A stretch of 64,000 nucleotides of DNA from Diadema setosum (GCA_033980235.1 CM067077.1:9208602-9272601), one strand, 5' to 3'. Positions 26,601-33,306 are shown, numbered from the stretch's first letter. Translations and numbers: made by a program. Notes: generated by a model from the sequence alone, not told the origin.

Positions 26601-29600
26601 TTCATATGCATTCCAATGTCGCAAATCTTGGCTCTTGCAAAATTAAAATGCATACCGGAACCAAAATTTATTGTTTTACGTTACAGACGTATTGCTCTTG
26701 GTTGGCACATTACTGCATGCAATGCACATTGCATATGTAATACACATAGAACATGCAGCCAGAAGCGTGATGGATGAATGCAGCAGGTTTGCCACCCGAA
26801 CTATTGCCGAGACTTCAAGTTTGTAACGGCATCGGCTGATTGAATTCTAAGAGCACTTGGGAGAAGAATTCTCCACACCCAATAAAAACCCACAACTACA
26901 ACCAACTGGCACACCCACCGTCATTTGGATCACTTGGACGGCCTGTCCAAAGCTTGACCTTTGCCCCTGGAAAGAGACCTTTGACTTCAGAAACCGTAGA
27001 GCCTTGCCTCGGTGGTACAGTGTCTCTAAAGTCAACAGAAAAATGATGTGATGCATTAGTGGACCACTTGTGAGCTTACCCCACAGAACCAAACAAGAGG
27101 TCATCGCATGAGATTTTTAGTTACATGTACAGTCAAACCTGAAACATGGCATACTTTGATGAACAGGTATTCTACTCATGACAATTTTTATGTATCAATG
27201 CCACAGCTAACTGTTTCTAAAATACCTACAAGACTTCTGTGCATACTTTCACCTTCCACATTGGTGAAAAACTGAGAGAGCCAACTTCAGATGCAGTAGG
27301 GCATTTCCAAAGTACAATTTTGTAAAAGGGTACATTTCAAGGATGTTGCTTTATTTTCTGTTTCAAACGTGCATTACACCCAATACAATGCAATCTTTTA
27401 GAACAGTTTGATGAGAGATAACTTTCCACAACAATTGCTTCAAAGAAGCAATTGTATTAGAATTTTTGCCAAAATGAAAAATTTGGGGTGAATGTAGAGT
27501 GTACTTTTACGTAATGCTGGACAGAAAGCTATGTACTAAGATATGATGGTCAAATAATTAATGCTCATTGAAAACGTGCTGTTTTTCAACTGAATGGCCT
27601 AATATTGATTAGAAAAGATAATAAAAGCACTTAGATTCTGTTGAACAATGTGTCTTATACCATTTCTAGACTTAGAGGTGAATGTATGTAACATGGACAG
27701 ACAAAACTGTTATACTGTACTGATACATAACAAAAAGCACATATTAAAACACAGCTTATACTTGATTTTGATTTTACAAACTTCAGATTCAGATGGGAAA
27801 TGGTTTACAATTTGGGTATTAAGATAAAATCCCAATCCAGCTTCATCAATCTCAGAGCAGCTCCTTTCAGGCCTCTGAGAGAATTGGCGGTATGCTTCTT
27901 TGCGAGTTCTGTGCAGCAATATGCCACAATTCATGAGGGTTGGTCTATTGTTCAACAGAATTATGACAAAATGTTAGCTTCCAGGAAGTGTCACTGGAAC
28001 CCTCGTAAATCCTTAGACTTATGTCACAAGCGCATGGTGCTGTTCAAGAACATGTGTATGTGTGCGTGGTGAGGTTTACAATGCAACGCCCGTTTGTTCC
28101 AGAGAGCGACTGCATACAGTCAACCTTGCTTACAAAGTCAACCTCGCATAGGTCAAATAGTCGCCTAAGTCAAAGGTCTTTTCAAGTTCTCTTCTCTTTA
28201 TATTCTGTCAATTTTAAAGGGATGGTACAGTATTGGTGGAGATGAGAATTGGGCTTTTAACTTTTTGCAAGATACCAAGAAACACTTGTGAAATATTACA
28301 GAGCATACCATTTTAAAGAGGAATTCAGGGTTTATTTGATGAAAATCGGGTCTGGAATAACTGAAACATCCAAAAACAAAGTAAAACAAAGCGATCGTAA
28401 AAAAATATGGGTCCCACACTTTATTAGAATTGCTCTGTTTTGGATATCTCAGCCTTTTCAAAACCAACTTTCATCAAATAAACATTGAATTCCTCATGGA
28501 ATTACATGTTCTTTCATATTTCATAAGAGATTTCTCATTATCTTACAAAAGAATGTTAGAAACCTGAAATTAGGTCTCAACCAAAACTATACGATCCCTT
28601 TAATCCCTCATGAGTCAAATTTTCTCTAAGTCGAAGCTATTTCTTCGGTGCAAACAGATTCGACTTACTTAGGCAAGGTTGACTGTACTTGCCGACCCTA
28701 CAGTTCCGAATATAAGACCTGAGAGAAAATTAATGCAAATATAGGCCATCTTCCAAACATCACTGTAAGCAGGTGTTGACAAAAATAGAAACACAAGTTG
28801 TCACAAGGTTCAAGGAAGCTTCTTTTTCTTCCTAAGAAATAGGAATGTTCTCTATCAATTGGAAACAGCTGGCAGGTACTATATATGCTATATATTTTGT
28901 GAGGTTTTCATTTATGCGAATTTCTCCAGACAAGTGCTATTTGTGAATATGACAACACACAAAAGTATCAACTCTGATCCCAACATGAATGTAAAATGCA
29001 TGCATACCTACATGTATCTCTCTGTCCGCTTCTGTCCTTCAAGAGTGCGAAATTCTGCCACTCGTGAAATTGTCGGAAAGTCTCAATTTGCAAAAAATTA
29101 GACTAGAGCTATTAAATACATTGTATGTGACGTATAGGTGACTGCATCCATCTCAATGGTATAGCTAAAGGGTTAGTTGCTACAGGTAGTCTAACATGGT
29201 ATACGTTCAATCACTTACCCCTTGGCCCCTGGGATGAGGATTCTACTGAACCTGTACTCGGTGAAGTTCCTACCCTCATGGTAACACTTAGAGCACAGAT
29301 TATAGTTGTCGAGGGCCGCGCAGCACCAGCGCATTCCGTGGATGGGGGAAAGATTGCAGCCATTACACTGCACCTCTGCGTGGTGATCACCTGCAGAGTT
29401 AGGGGTTAATTTCATTCAATTTTTGCTTTTAAGCATGTTACGACCAAAATCACTCTGAGAATGATCGCACAAAAGAAACAATCAACTAATGTTCAGGCAG
29501 TCTATTAACAGTGATATTGTGGGTACAGACTCGTAATCGGTTTTCACATCAGTACAATAATGATCAATAGAAACAATTACAAATCGGTAATGGAATCACT

Positions 29601-31244
29601 TACATATTTTGTTATCAAGTAATCCTTTGAAAATGTTCAGATACGATGTTCGATGCACCGATGAATGATCCTTGACGCACCGATGAATGATTCCTCCGAC
29701 GTAACTCCAAAGGCACAGGTTGCATTAATCCACAGTATAAATCCGGGGTAAAATCCACGATAGATGTCCACGGTATAATGTTCACAACGAAACATGTAAA
29801 ATCCAGACGTTATGACGACCACGTCCAGTCGAGGCGTTGAATGATGATTCACTTTATAATGTCCAGCAAGGAATCCAGCCCGTCACAGCTTTGCCGTAAT
29901 AATGTCCGTTGACATTAAAATATGGAGTCTATCTCCAACGTATAGGCAAATTAATTCTCTGCAGGCAAAATGTCTTCCAGGCCTTATCTCCACAAACACA
30001 GGTTGTATAGCAGGTCAGCAGGTAACACAGGACTGACTATAACAAGTCGCTTCAGAGCCAGAAGTGACGTAACTCTCAGAGCAGAGGTGTTGGGTACTCT
30101 GCCTACTGCAGAATTTCTCCAGCTTATATACTATCCATTCACCCCTTTCTAGTACATTCTGTAATTTTCTCCAACCTGGGGCCACATACCTGAACATACT
30201 AGCAAGTCCAAGTTTCAGGAATCCTGGATGACTCACTGCCTAACTATGTGCATAACATCATTGCCAAAATTAACTACCAATCACATTGGGCTACAAGGGC
30301 AGTGCCTCACTCAGCCAGCACTTCCTAGAATATTCTGGAATGGGTTAAATCATTCTAGATTGAGTGAGCTATAGATGTCTAATGTATCTTCTGTCACATG
30401 CATACATGTACCGTAGCTACATTTTATACCACGTAGAAAATTCTCCACTGATCTGGTCAGCCTGTATGTACTATATCTACATGTATATCATATAGAATGT
30501 TCTCCATTAATCTGGTCACCCCATGTATATACATACACATTAAAACAACCATGCATACAGCCTTGATACATGTACATAACTACTTGTGTGTACATTTGTG
30601 ACAAGCAACATTCAACTCATGGTGAAGAAATTCTTGAAGAAATTTAGAGCATTGAGTGTTCAAACATTTGTTAAAAGAGGTTTACACTGTAGTACAGAAT
30701 GAATAAAGTTGATGAAGCAATGGTTATTCTATTGCTTTGCTTTGAATGAGAACAAAGTGTGTAATTTGTTTGAGTCACATTGAACCAGAAGAAGTCCATT
30801 TCATTGTTAGCATTGGAGGTGAAGTCAATTCTTTCGGTGGGCATATGACAAGCAGCTCTTTGCTTTGGTGAAACATTCAGGCATTAAAGTCATTTTTGCC
30901 CGGATGATGACAATTGCCTGACTAAGACTGTGATGCATCCTTTCACATGACTGCAGCAATGTTGAACTTGAGGGAGGGCCAACGTGGGAAAAGCAAAAAA
31001 ATTGCATCCACTCACCTACTGATCCGTTGTCCAAAATGCGAAGGTCAAAGGCGTTTTCAAACCCCATACGGTAGTCCCCCAAGAGACCCCTGTCCCACTT
31101 GACGTTGACCCTTGTGGCGCGATCCCCCTGGGTCCCGCCGTCCCCGAATGAGACCACTGTGCCGACATGCCCGGCCCCTCCATCCTGGTCTTCCCATTTC
31201 CAGTCCGGCCCGCGCACCACTCTAAGGCCCGGCCGGAGGGACAT
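5409..31244 (-). CDS. mib2: mind bomb-type E3 ubiquitin ligase (MIB2-like), complete, 17 coding exons
   Basis: RING E3 ligase family that ubiquitinates Delta/Serrate ligands to drive their endocytosis in the Notch-sending cell (family knowledge). Coding exons, 5' to 3': 31244-31016, 29390-29219, 27025-26919, 25718-25524, 24619-24492, 23579-23469, 21049-20968, 20546-20395, 18720-18572, 17353-17197, 15039-14888, 13239-13113, 11581-11372, 10347-10172, 9184-8500, 7191-7098, 5638-5409. All introns are GT-AG, phases agree, and the sum is 3156 bp (1051 aa). Domains: MIB/HERC2 about 5-76, ZZ 85-112, MIB/HERC2 about 148-215, REPEAT about 245-314, about nine ankyrin repeats 370-715, low-complexity linker 716-905, RING 907-943, C-terminal RING 1006-1040. 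Two RINGs, not three, point to MIB2 rather than MIB1. Oddities: degenerate ZZ, only one REPEAT, unusual C-x4-C in the first RING. The start at 31244 puts Met five residues before the domain. Promoter and poly(A) site were not located. Confidence 0.93.
5689..6235 (+). mobile_element. TTAA-family long-arm MITE, subfamily 2, decayed copy
   Basis: Over most of its length nearly identical to 21271-21825 (for example TTCACCTTCATAGACATGTG and ACATCATACACTGTAGTAGT), but both TTAA ends are eroded. It sits in mib2 intron 16, about 50 bp from exon 17. Confidence 0.85.
6506..6590 (+). mobile_element. piggyBac-like 85-bp micro-MITE, copy 2
   Basis: TTAA flanks on both sides; ends CCATTGAAGAC and CTCAATGGG; shared GGCAGGTGT core. 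Confidence 0.83.
6595..7097. other. mib2 intron 16 remainder
   Basis: No exon-like or repeat structure recognised in 6595-7097. A poly(C) tract followed by poly(A) lies at 6314-6344 in the same intron. Confidence 0.5.
7098..7191 (-). CDS. mib2: mib2-like exon 16: inter-RING linker
   Basis: Residues 945-975 plus one base. Contains [15 protein letters not shown], a possible amphipathic helix. No domain is recognised. Placed by flanking splice sites (TATTCAG acceptor, GTGAGA donor) and by a phase that links both RING exons exactly. Confidence 0.8.
7192..8499. other. mib2 intron 15
   Basis: Holds a (GT)n microsatellite at 8187-8213 and a TTTCGC-type MITE at 8321-8487. The remaining 1 kb shows nothing recognisable. 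Confidence 0.6.
8321..8487 (+). mobile_element. TTTCGC foldback MITE beside the exon 15 donor
   Basis: Arms GCCAGAAATTTTCGCATGCA and, inverted, CTGATTTTACAGTA. Contains CACACAATGCATTGAATGCA, shared with 3038-3248 and 24313-24456. Ends 12 nt inside the intron from the exon 15 splice donor. Confidence 0.75.
8500..9184 (-). CDS. mib2: mib2-like exon 15: low-complexity linker and first RING finger
   Basis: Residues 716-944, the largest exon. A Gln/Pro/Ser-rich and charged linker, with a possible short coiled coil near [14 protein letters not shown], a Gly run and five Pro-Thr pairs, precedes a RING: Cys907, Cys912, Cys924, His926, Cys930, Cys933, Cys940, Cys943. The first cysteine pair is spaced C-x4-C, not C-x2-C. 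Human MIB2 has a much shorter linker. The exon is GC-rich. Donor GTAACA at 8499; a MITE starts 12 nt further into the intron. Confidence 0.92.
9775..9932 (+). mobile_element. GGATCC-arm foldback element, copy 2
   Basis: AGTGGCGGATCCAGGGGG to TGGATTCGCCCCTG, with the common core TTTTTTGTTAAAACAAAAGA and G-rich arms. In mib2 intron 14 (9185-10171); the rest of that intron shows nothing recognisable. Confidence 0.8.
10172..10347 (-). CDS. mib2: mib2-like exon 14: last ankyrin repeats
   Basis: Residues 658-715 plus two bases. Contains [20 protein letters not shown] then [16 protein letters not shown], matching the family's FLAxxGADLSxxNxxGxSPLDL block. Acceptor TTTGCAG, donor GTAAGT. Confidence 0.94.
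10393..10575 (+). mobile_element. tRNA-derived SINE, copy 1
   Basis: Head with A-box-like GAGGTCTAGTGGAGATGACG and B-box-like GGTTCGAATCC, then a body containing GATCAATTCAGAACTTATTT and GTCAATCAGTTGCAA. Body and head match the reverse strand at 54190-54374. The A-box resembles tRNA-Glu/Gly. In mib2 intron 13; 10660-11371 of that intron shows nothing recognisable. Confidence 0.8.
11372..11581 (-). CDS. mib2: mib2-like exon 13: ankyrin repeats
   Basis: Residues 588-657, 70 codons in phase 0. Contains [17 protein letters not shown] and [15 protein letters not shown], which align with the LHLAV...IVxLLV and DxDGDTxLHxAL blocks of both MIBs. The donor GTATTC is non-consensus. Confidence 0.93.
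12025..12440 (+). repeat. about 400-bp dispersed repeat, copy 1
   Basis: Matches 34935-35350: AATGATATCTTTAAAA, CATTCGATTTGCTTCAGTGG, AAGTGCTAAACTTGGAAGAA type blocks, ACATTTCTCTGTGACC, and an end in ATTTGATTGTAATTTTTT plus a G run. Internal CAGAAAACCCCATTCGATTT and GGGGTTTTCTGCAAAATAGA form inverted arms, so a foldback element is likely. Confidence 0.8.
12621..12705 (+). mobile_element. piggyBac-like 85-bp micro-MITE, copy 3 (best preserved)
   Basis: TTAA|CCCGTTGAGGACGAGTC...GTCCTCAACGGG|TTAA. Terminal 12-bp inverted repeats are perfect, plus an inner palindrome CCCGAGTATACTCGGG. Confidence 0.92.
12712..12768. repeat. poly(T) then poly(G) tract
   Basis: About 40 nt of T-rich followed by a ten-G run, in mib2 intron 12. 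Similar T-then-G runs occur at 14229-14260 and 35318-35340. Confidence 0.9.
13113..13239 (-). CDS. mib2: mib2-like exon 12: ankyrin repeats
   Basis: Residues 545-587. Contains [20 protein letters not shown], matching the strongly conserved DGxTALHLAALNNHxEVAxxL of MIB proteins. Acceptor TCCCTCACAG, donor GTGAGT. Confidence 0.95.
13284..13473 (+). mobile_element. ACTGTAAAA / TTTTCGCG foldback MITE
   Basis: ACTGTAAAAATGGATATTTT at the left, AAAATTTCCACTTTTATAG at the right (inverted). Shares GGAATCAAGACAT and TTTCTGGTTGCGCGAAA with 17523-17735. Confidence 0.82.
13475..14371. other. mib2 intron 11, middle part
   Basis: Contains (AC)n near 13757-13767 and a T/G run at 14229-14260. No exon or element ends recognised. 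Confidence 0.5.
14372..14657 (+). mobile_element. TCTCCCG foldback repeat, copy 1
   Basis: Left arm CAGACACTCCAACTCTCCCG, right arm TTGGAGTCTCT. It contains GGGCGGGAGAATCTCCAGAT and TTTGCTAGGGGTTTC, all found inverted at 22913-23342. A fragment lies at 16980-17062. Confidence 0.78.
14888..15039 (-). CDS. mib2: mib2-like exon 11: ankyrin repeats
   Basis: Residues 495-544 plus two bases. Contains [20 protein letters not shown] and VQWAALKGN. The donor is CA|GTAGTG, chosen because only this cut restores the frame (codon CAT, His) with exon 12. Confidence 0.92.
15383..16491 (-). mobile_element. TGTCCCCGCCG-ended element with six 158-bp internal repeats
   Basis: Ends TGTCCCCGCCGGAAG and, inverted, TGTCCCCGCCGAACGAG. 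Internally six units of 157-159 bp (markers CAATATAGGT at 15419, 15578, 15735, 15893, 16051, 16210), then a (CGGACGGA)-rich stretch at 16360-16440. Each unit carries GGTCAAAGGTCA. No ORF. Similar in plan to 49160-50443. In mib2 intron 10. Confidence 0.85.
16781..16933 (+). mobile_element. GGATCC-arm foldback element, copy 3
   Basis: AGTGGTGGATACAGAGGGG to CTGGATCCGCCCCTGATG, with the shared TTTTTTGTTAAAAGAAATAA core. Confidence 0.8.
17197..17353 (-). CDS. mib2: mib2-like exon 10: ankyrin repeats
   Basis: Residues 442-494. Contains [35 protein letters not shown] and DCGCDINIK. The last resembles the CGCDVNL of human MIB2. Acceptor CCAATAG, donor GTACAG. Confidence 0.94.
17523..17735 (+). mobile_element. 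ACTGTAAAA / TTTTCGCG foldback MITE
   Basis: ACTGTAAAAGCGGATATTTT to AAATTTCCACTTCTACAGT, perfectly complementary at the tips. Second copy of the element at 13284. Confidence 0.87.
18040..18547. repeat. (ATGR)n tetranucleotide array, about 500 bp
   Basis: GAATGAAT and GGATGGAT tracts with interruptions, including an internal duplication (18081-18150 versus 18141-18215). Simple-sequence DNA in mib2 intron 9, ending 25 bp from the exon 9 donor. The apparent Ile-His-Pro-Ser ORFs are artefacts. Confidence 0.95.
18572..18720 (-). CDS. mib2: mib2-like exon 9: ankyrin repeats
   Basis: Residues 393-441. Contains [20 protein letters not shown] and [12 protein letters not shown], two consensus ankyrin helices. 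The acceptor (GTGCTGGGTAG) has a poor pyrimidine tract. The long ATGG/ATGA microsatellite begins only 25 bp into the following intron. Confidence 0.93.
18781..19440. other. mib2 intron 8, unexplained part
   Basis: No repeat or exon recognised here or in 19743-20394. The latter has a GC-rich stretch at 20200-20340 with no frame-consistent splice sites. Confidence 0.45.
19445..19530 (-). mobile_element. piggyBac-like micro-MITE, copy 4 (inverted)
   Basis: TTAA|CCCATTGAGGACAAG at the left; core ACACCTGCCCGAGTATAACT is the reverse of the other copies. The right TTAA has decayed. Confidence 0.8.
19567..19742 (+). mobile_element. GGATCC-arm foldback element, copy 4
   Basis: GGGGCAGATCCAGGAATTC to CCCCGATCCGCCACTG, with G-run and C-run arms. 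Confidence 0.8.
20395..20546 (-). CDS. mib2: mib2-like exon 8: linker and first ankyrin-like helix pair
   Basis: Residues 342-392. After an acidic stretch it reads [18 protein letters not shown], as in human MIB2 where AA.G....V..LL opens the ankyrin array. Acceptor TCCTGCACAG, donor GTACGG directly after HPSW. Confidence 0.9.
20968..21049 (-). CDS. mib2: mib2-like exon 7: short acidic linker exon
   Basis: Residues 315-341 plus one base, rich in Asp/Glu (SDSEDEER). It joins the REPEAT to the ankyrin region. Assigned by phase (0 in, 1 out), acceptor CCAG and donor GTAAGC. No domain is recognisable, so support is weaker than for its neighbours. Confidence 0.72.
21271..21825 (+). mobile_element. 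TTAA-flanked long-arm MITE, subfamily 2, intact copy
   Basis: TTAA at 21267-21270 and 21826-21829 flank AGGACAAGTTCACCTTCAT...AGGTGGACTTGTCCT. Inverted arms exceed 100 bp. In mib2 intron 6. Confidence 0.9.
21830..22912. other. mib2 intron 6 interior, no exon found
   Basis: This is where an exon for the second MIB REPEAT would be expected. No GHGxW-coding stretch is visible on the minus strand. Only a 12-codon weak resemblance (22034-22069) followed by a stop was seen. Confidence 0.5.
22913..23342 (-). mobile_element. TCTCCCG foldback repeat, copy 2 (inverted)
   Basis: GAGACTCCAATACCAAGC to GGGAGAGTTGGAGTCTCTG, complementary to 14372-14657, with a longer middle part rich in GGGCTCTGGAAGCTCTGGG. 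Confidence 0.78.
23469..23579 (-). CDS. mib2: mib2-like exon 6: second half of the MIB REPEAT module
   Basis: Residues 278-314, exactly 37 codons in phase 0. Contains IGVVRDW and [10 protein letters not shown], matching family IGxxGxVxxI and WTFxPxxLTK. In relatives a second REPEAT follows at once; here the next exon found encodes an acidic linker instead. Confidence 0.92.
23728..24185 (+). mobile_element. dispersed repeat with ACCTCCGCCAAGG / GGCAGAGGT ends
   Basis: Starts TTACCTCCGCCAAGGGAGG and ends TTGGCAGAGGTCAGCGCTCT then GGAGTGCTTTTCTAGT. I have the impression that this consensus is widespread in marine invertebrates. AAAAAGTTGAGCACGGATTT is its internal hallmark. No ORF. In mib2 intron 5. 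Confidence 0.65.
24313..24456 (-). mobile_element. TTTCGC-type foldback MITE, inverted copy
   Basis: Contains CTCAATGCATTGTGTCGACA, TGCATGCAATTTTAATG, TTTCACGACCGTTTCATGCA and AAAATTTCTGGCTTTTCAGT, matching 8321-8487. Confidence 0.75.
24492..24619 (-). CDS. mib2: mib2-like exon 5: first half of the MIB REPEAT module
   Basis: Residues 235-277. Contains [15 protein letters not shown] and [12 protein letters not shown], the hallmark DL...LQxGHGxW of the MIB REPEAT, which binds the ligand tail in human MIB1. Acceptor TTTCCAAG, donor GTATGA, ending in phase 0. Confidence 0.92.
24620..25523. other. mib2 intron 4
   Basis: Holds a short (GAATT)n run at 25431-25449. Nothing else recognised. Confidence 0.5.
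25524..25718 (-). CDS. mib2: mib2-like exon 4: rest of second MIB/HERC2 domain
   Basis: Residues 170-234. Contains [10 protein letters not shown], then GFEGKMDLR and [14 protein letters not shown], matching the MIB family's GxGxVxxIxDW, GxxGxxDLK and GGxFYxDHLPxLG. Acceptor CTGCAG, donor GTAAAA. Confidence 0.93.
25929..25972. repeat. (GAYGAC)n microsatellite
   Basis: GATGATGACGACGATGACGA-type triplet run in mib2 intron 3. Confidence 0.9.
26482..26680 (+). mobile_element. ACTGTAAAACC / TTTTCGC foldback MITE
   Basis: TACTGTAAAACCAAAAATAT, TTTTTCGCGGCATGAAATTT, TCTTGGCTCTTGCAAAATTA, and an end in GTTTTACGTTA. A truncated relative is at 15248-15330. Confidence 0.75.
26919..27025 (-). CDS. mib2: mib2-like exon 3: start of second MIB/HERC2 domain
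   Basis: Residues 134-169. Reads [20 protein letters not shown], aligning with the family's GIFxGAxVVRGxDWxWxxQD. The tryptophan-rich VVRGxDWxW core has been replaced. No start codon lies inside, so the exon was found only by phase and homology. Acceptor TTTAG, donor GTGGGT. Confidence 0.85.
27105..28110. other. mib2 intron 2, left part
   Basis: One kilobase of AT-rich sequence with no recognised repeat or exon. Confidence 0.5.
28117..28685 (+). mobile_element. pogo-like MITE interrupted by a second element
   Basis: TA|CAGTCAACCTTGCTTACA at the left and, on the reverse strand, TA|CAGTCAACCTTGCCTAAGT at the right. The interior is split by the TTAA element at 28218-28599. Confidence 0.88.
28218..28599 (+). 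mobile_element. TTAA-flanked long-arm MITE, subfamily 3 (nested)
   Basis: TTAA at 28214-28217 and 28600-28603 flank AGGGATGGTACAGT...ACGATCCCT. The arms share AACTTTTTGCAAGAT, GAAATATTACAGAGCAT, TTTGATGAAAATCGG and GGATATCTCAGCC in opposite orientation. Confidence 0.9.
28876..29135 (-). mobile_element. dispersed TTTGCGAATTT repeat, copy 1
   Basis: Shares ATATGAATGTrAcmTGC, ACATrCATACmTTTCTCtn and GAAATTGTCGGAAAGTC-type blocks with 31498-31735 and 34644-34873. Ends are unclear. Confidence 0.6.
29219..29390 (-). CDS. mib2: mib2-like exon 2: ZZ-type zinc finger region
   Basis: Residues 77-133 plus two bases. Cys85, Cys88, Cys100, Cys109 and Cys112 are present, with the family context GMRW and LCSKCYHEG. 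The canonical fourth cysteine is replaced by Leu103, and the two downstream histidines (HxxxH in human MIB2) are absent. The fold may persist but zinc binding looks incomplete. Donor GTAAGT, acceptor CTCTGCAG. Confidence 0.93.
29436..30398 (+). mobile_element. possible solo LTR, about 963 bp
   Basis: Begins TGTTACGACC and ends TCTGTCACA, the TGTyAC...GTrACA pattern common in Ty3/gypsy LTRs. Four-base flanks AGCA and TGCA differ at one base. TATAAATCC and TATATACTATCC are TATA-like. No internal retrotransposon ORFs, so at most a solo LTR. In mib2 intron 1. Confidence 0.35.
30399..31015. other. mib2 intron 1, exon-proximal part
   Basis: AT-rich, no element or exon recognised. Confidence 0.5.
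31016..31244 (-). CDS. mib2: mib2-like exon 1: first MIB/HERC2 domain
   Basis: Residues 1-76 plus one base. Shows the family signature [16 protein letters not shown] followed by GHVGTV and a [15 protein letters not shown] end, as in MIB proteins. Donor GTGAGT at 31015. Its GC content is clearly higher than the surrounding introns. Confidence 0.95.
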
Positions 31245-31299
31245 GGCTGCGAGCGGCTGCCTCGGAGATTAGGTCGTTGACTGGCTTCTACGGTTTTCT
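31245..31299 (-). other. possible 5' UTR segment of mib2-like gene
   Basis: Directly upstream of the start codon, a pyrimidine-containing tract ends in TTGCATTACAG at 31300, a plausible splice acceptor. This suggests that a non-coding first exon lies further upstream, between 31.3 and about 37 kb. The donor exon was not identified, so this is inference only. Confidence 0.35.
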
Positions 31300-31497
31300 C
31301 TGTAATGCAACCACAACAGGTTCTTGTGTTCTGAGTGATTAGTGACAGCTCTTACACTTTGCCCATATCATTTTATCAACTAGAATTTTCATCTGCTAGT
31401 GATAAATCCTAATTTTACACACCAAGATTTTTTTTTTTTTTTTACTTTACTTGCATCTAAGTCCCATCCCTGAAAATAATTAAAAAAACACAAATAT

Positions 31498-31735
31498 ACT
31501 GTATACACCAAATATTTGGGAAGGTTTTTATTATTGCCAATTTCGCAAGTCAGGTGCTATTCATAAATTTATAAATGAGCGAAAATATCAACTCTAACCC
31601 TGCTATGAATGAGACGTGCGTGCATACATTTCTCCATTTAGTACTGTACTCCACAAATGCGAAATTAACCAGTCACAAAACTGACGGGAAGTCGCGATTT
31701 GTTAAGAATTAGATTCGCTCTGGAGTACATGATGT
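31498..31735 (+). mobile_element. dispersed TTTGCGAATTT repeat, copy 2
   Basis: ACTGTATACACCAAATATT start; AATTTCGCAAGTCAGGTGC and CGGGAAGTCGCGATTTGTTA internal blocks match 34644-34873. Confidence 0.7.
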
Positions 31736-31914
31736 GTCATCGAGAATAGATACATGGCAGTTTGGTGTGTTTTCAAAGTTGTTGCTGAATGGAAAGTTTA
31801 CTCAAATTTCAAAATGAATGGATGCTCAGCCTAAGAGGATGTTCATAAAGTCACACACAACTTCATCCACCTGTAGGCCTACGTATACTAAATGCGTATC
31901 AGGGCAATTACCCT

Positions 31915-32096
31915 GCAAGGGCAATTACCCCAGCTGGCTAAATACTGGCTAGTGATAAGGTTAGAGTAGATAACAGGTTCAGGGTTTAGTTTTAGGTTTA
32001 GAGATTGGGTTAGGGTAGGTTCAGGATTAGGATTAGGGTTAGGGTCAGGGGAAGGGTTCGGGGTAATTGCCCAGGGGGTATTTACTGTATCACTAG
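31915..32096. repeat. telomere-like TTAGGG-rich core between GGGCAATTACCCC arms
   Basis: Arms AAGGGCAATTACCCCAG (about 31918) and GGGGTAATTGCCC (about 32060) enclose degenerate repeats such as GATTAGGGTTAGGGTCAGGG. Confidence 0.75.
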
Positions 32097-32099
32097 ACC

Positions 32100-33300
32100 C
32101 ACTAAATGAACTTCAATACTCAGAATCCAGTTTGTACACGTATGTGACATTCACAGACTTTGTTTCTTTACCAAGCAAGTCTTGAGCAAGCTTTCTGGTT
32201 GTTATGAACAGCATTTCTTATTCTATACAAGTATCGATACGCCCTATTAAGTTTTACTACATTGAATACGAATTTGATGTGCCCCCTCCCCCACCACTTA
32301 TGACATCATAATGATATCAAAAGCAAGCCAGCTTTGGTACACAGCATTCCTAATTCATTTCTAACTTCCAAATTATTAATTTTGGAGACAAAAATAAGAG
32401 TGGCATTCACATATCAAATGCTTCATTCCCTGTTGATAACATAAATAACCTACCAGGTAGTGGCTGTGCACAGTAGTTTGTAGTTCAGTATTACATACCA
32501 CTGTATTACAGAGGACCTTTGAAAAGTAATGAGGCAAAAAGACATGCCATATCCATCTAGGTATTATGAGATAATCATATTGTACAAGGAAGAGCTGAAA
32601 ATAAAATGTGTCTTAAGCAAGTCAAATCTCTTTTCTCTCTCTCTCTTTTTTTTTTCAAATCTGTAGTGATTCTGCATTTTATTTTTCTTGTTTTCCTGGA
32701 TGAGATTTGTGACCAATTTTGAATTTTCATTGTTGAGGAAGTAATTACACATCATTGGTTACATTATATTGTAAGGATACTAAAGCATGAATTGATAAAA
32801 TAACAAAATAATGATGCATCTTGTATCAACATGAAATTATGGCAAATGATAATGGCATTTATCTATCAATGTTTGGCCGGAGTGAACATGCTTGCTTGTG
32901 CAATTCCTGCGAGCATACAATAATAAAATGATAATCTGATGGTAAATATGCTTGGCATTACTGCAAGGATAAATTGCACAAACAGCCTTGGTTTCACTTT
33001 GTTTTGTGCCTTCCGTTTTATTGAGCTCTCAAAACAACAACGTGTTGTCACAGGAAGGAGACTCAGCAGAGTGGTTACTAACAAGGAAGTCTCTTAGGAC
33101 ATTACAACAACTGCCTCCCAGATTGAACAATTCCACATCTAAAGATTAAACATAGCACAACTGCTTCTCACAAACAAGGGGTTAAAGAGTAACCTATTTG
33201 ATCTACTGTGCTGATAGAGCATCAGGTAATTAATGTAAAAGATATAGTACGAGTGCAGTTAATTCATCACATGTAAGAAGTCACACAGATGGCATGTCTG
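32100..33300. other. intergenic, nothing recognised
   Basis: AT-rich; no element or coding evidence. 33395-34640 is likewise featureless apart from a (TA)n run at 34381-34405 and A-rich runs near 34160. Confidence 0.45.
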
Positions 33301-33306
33301 AGTTAA

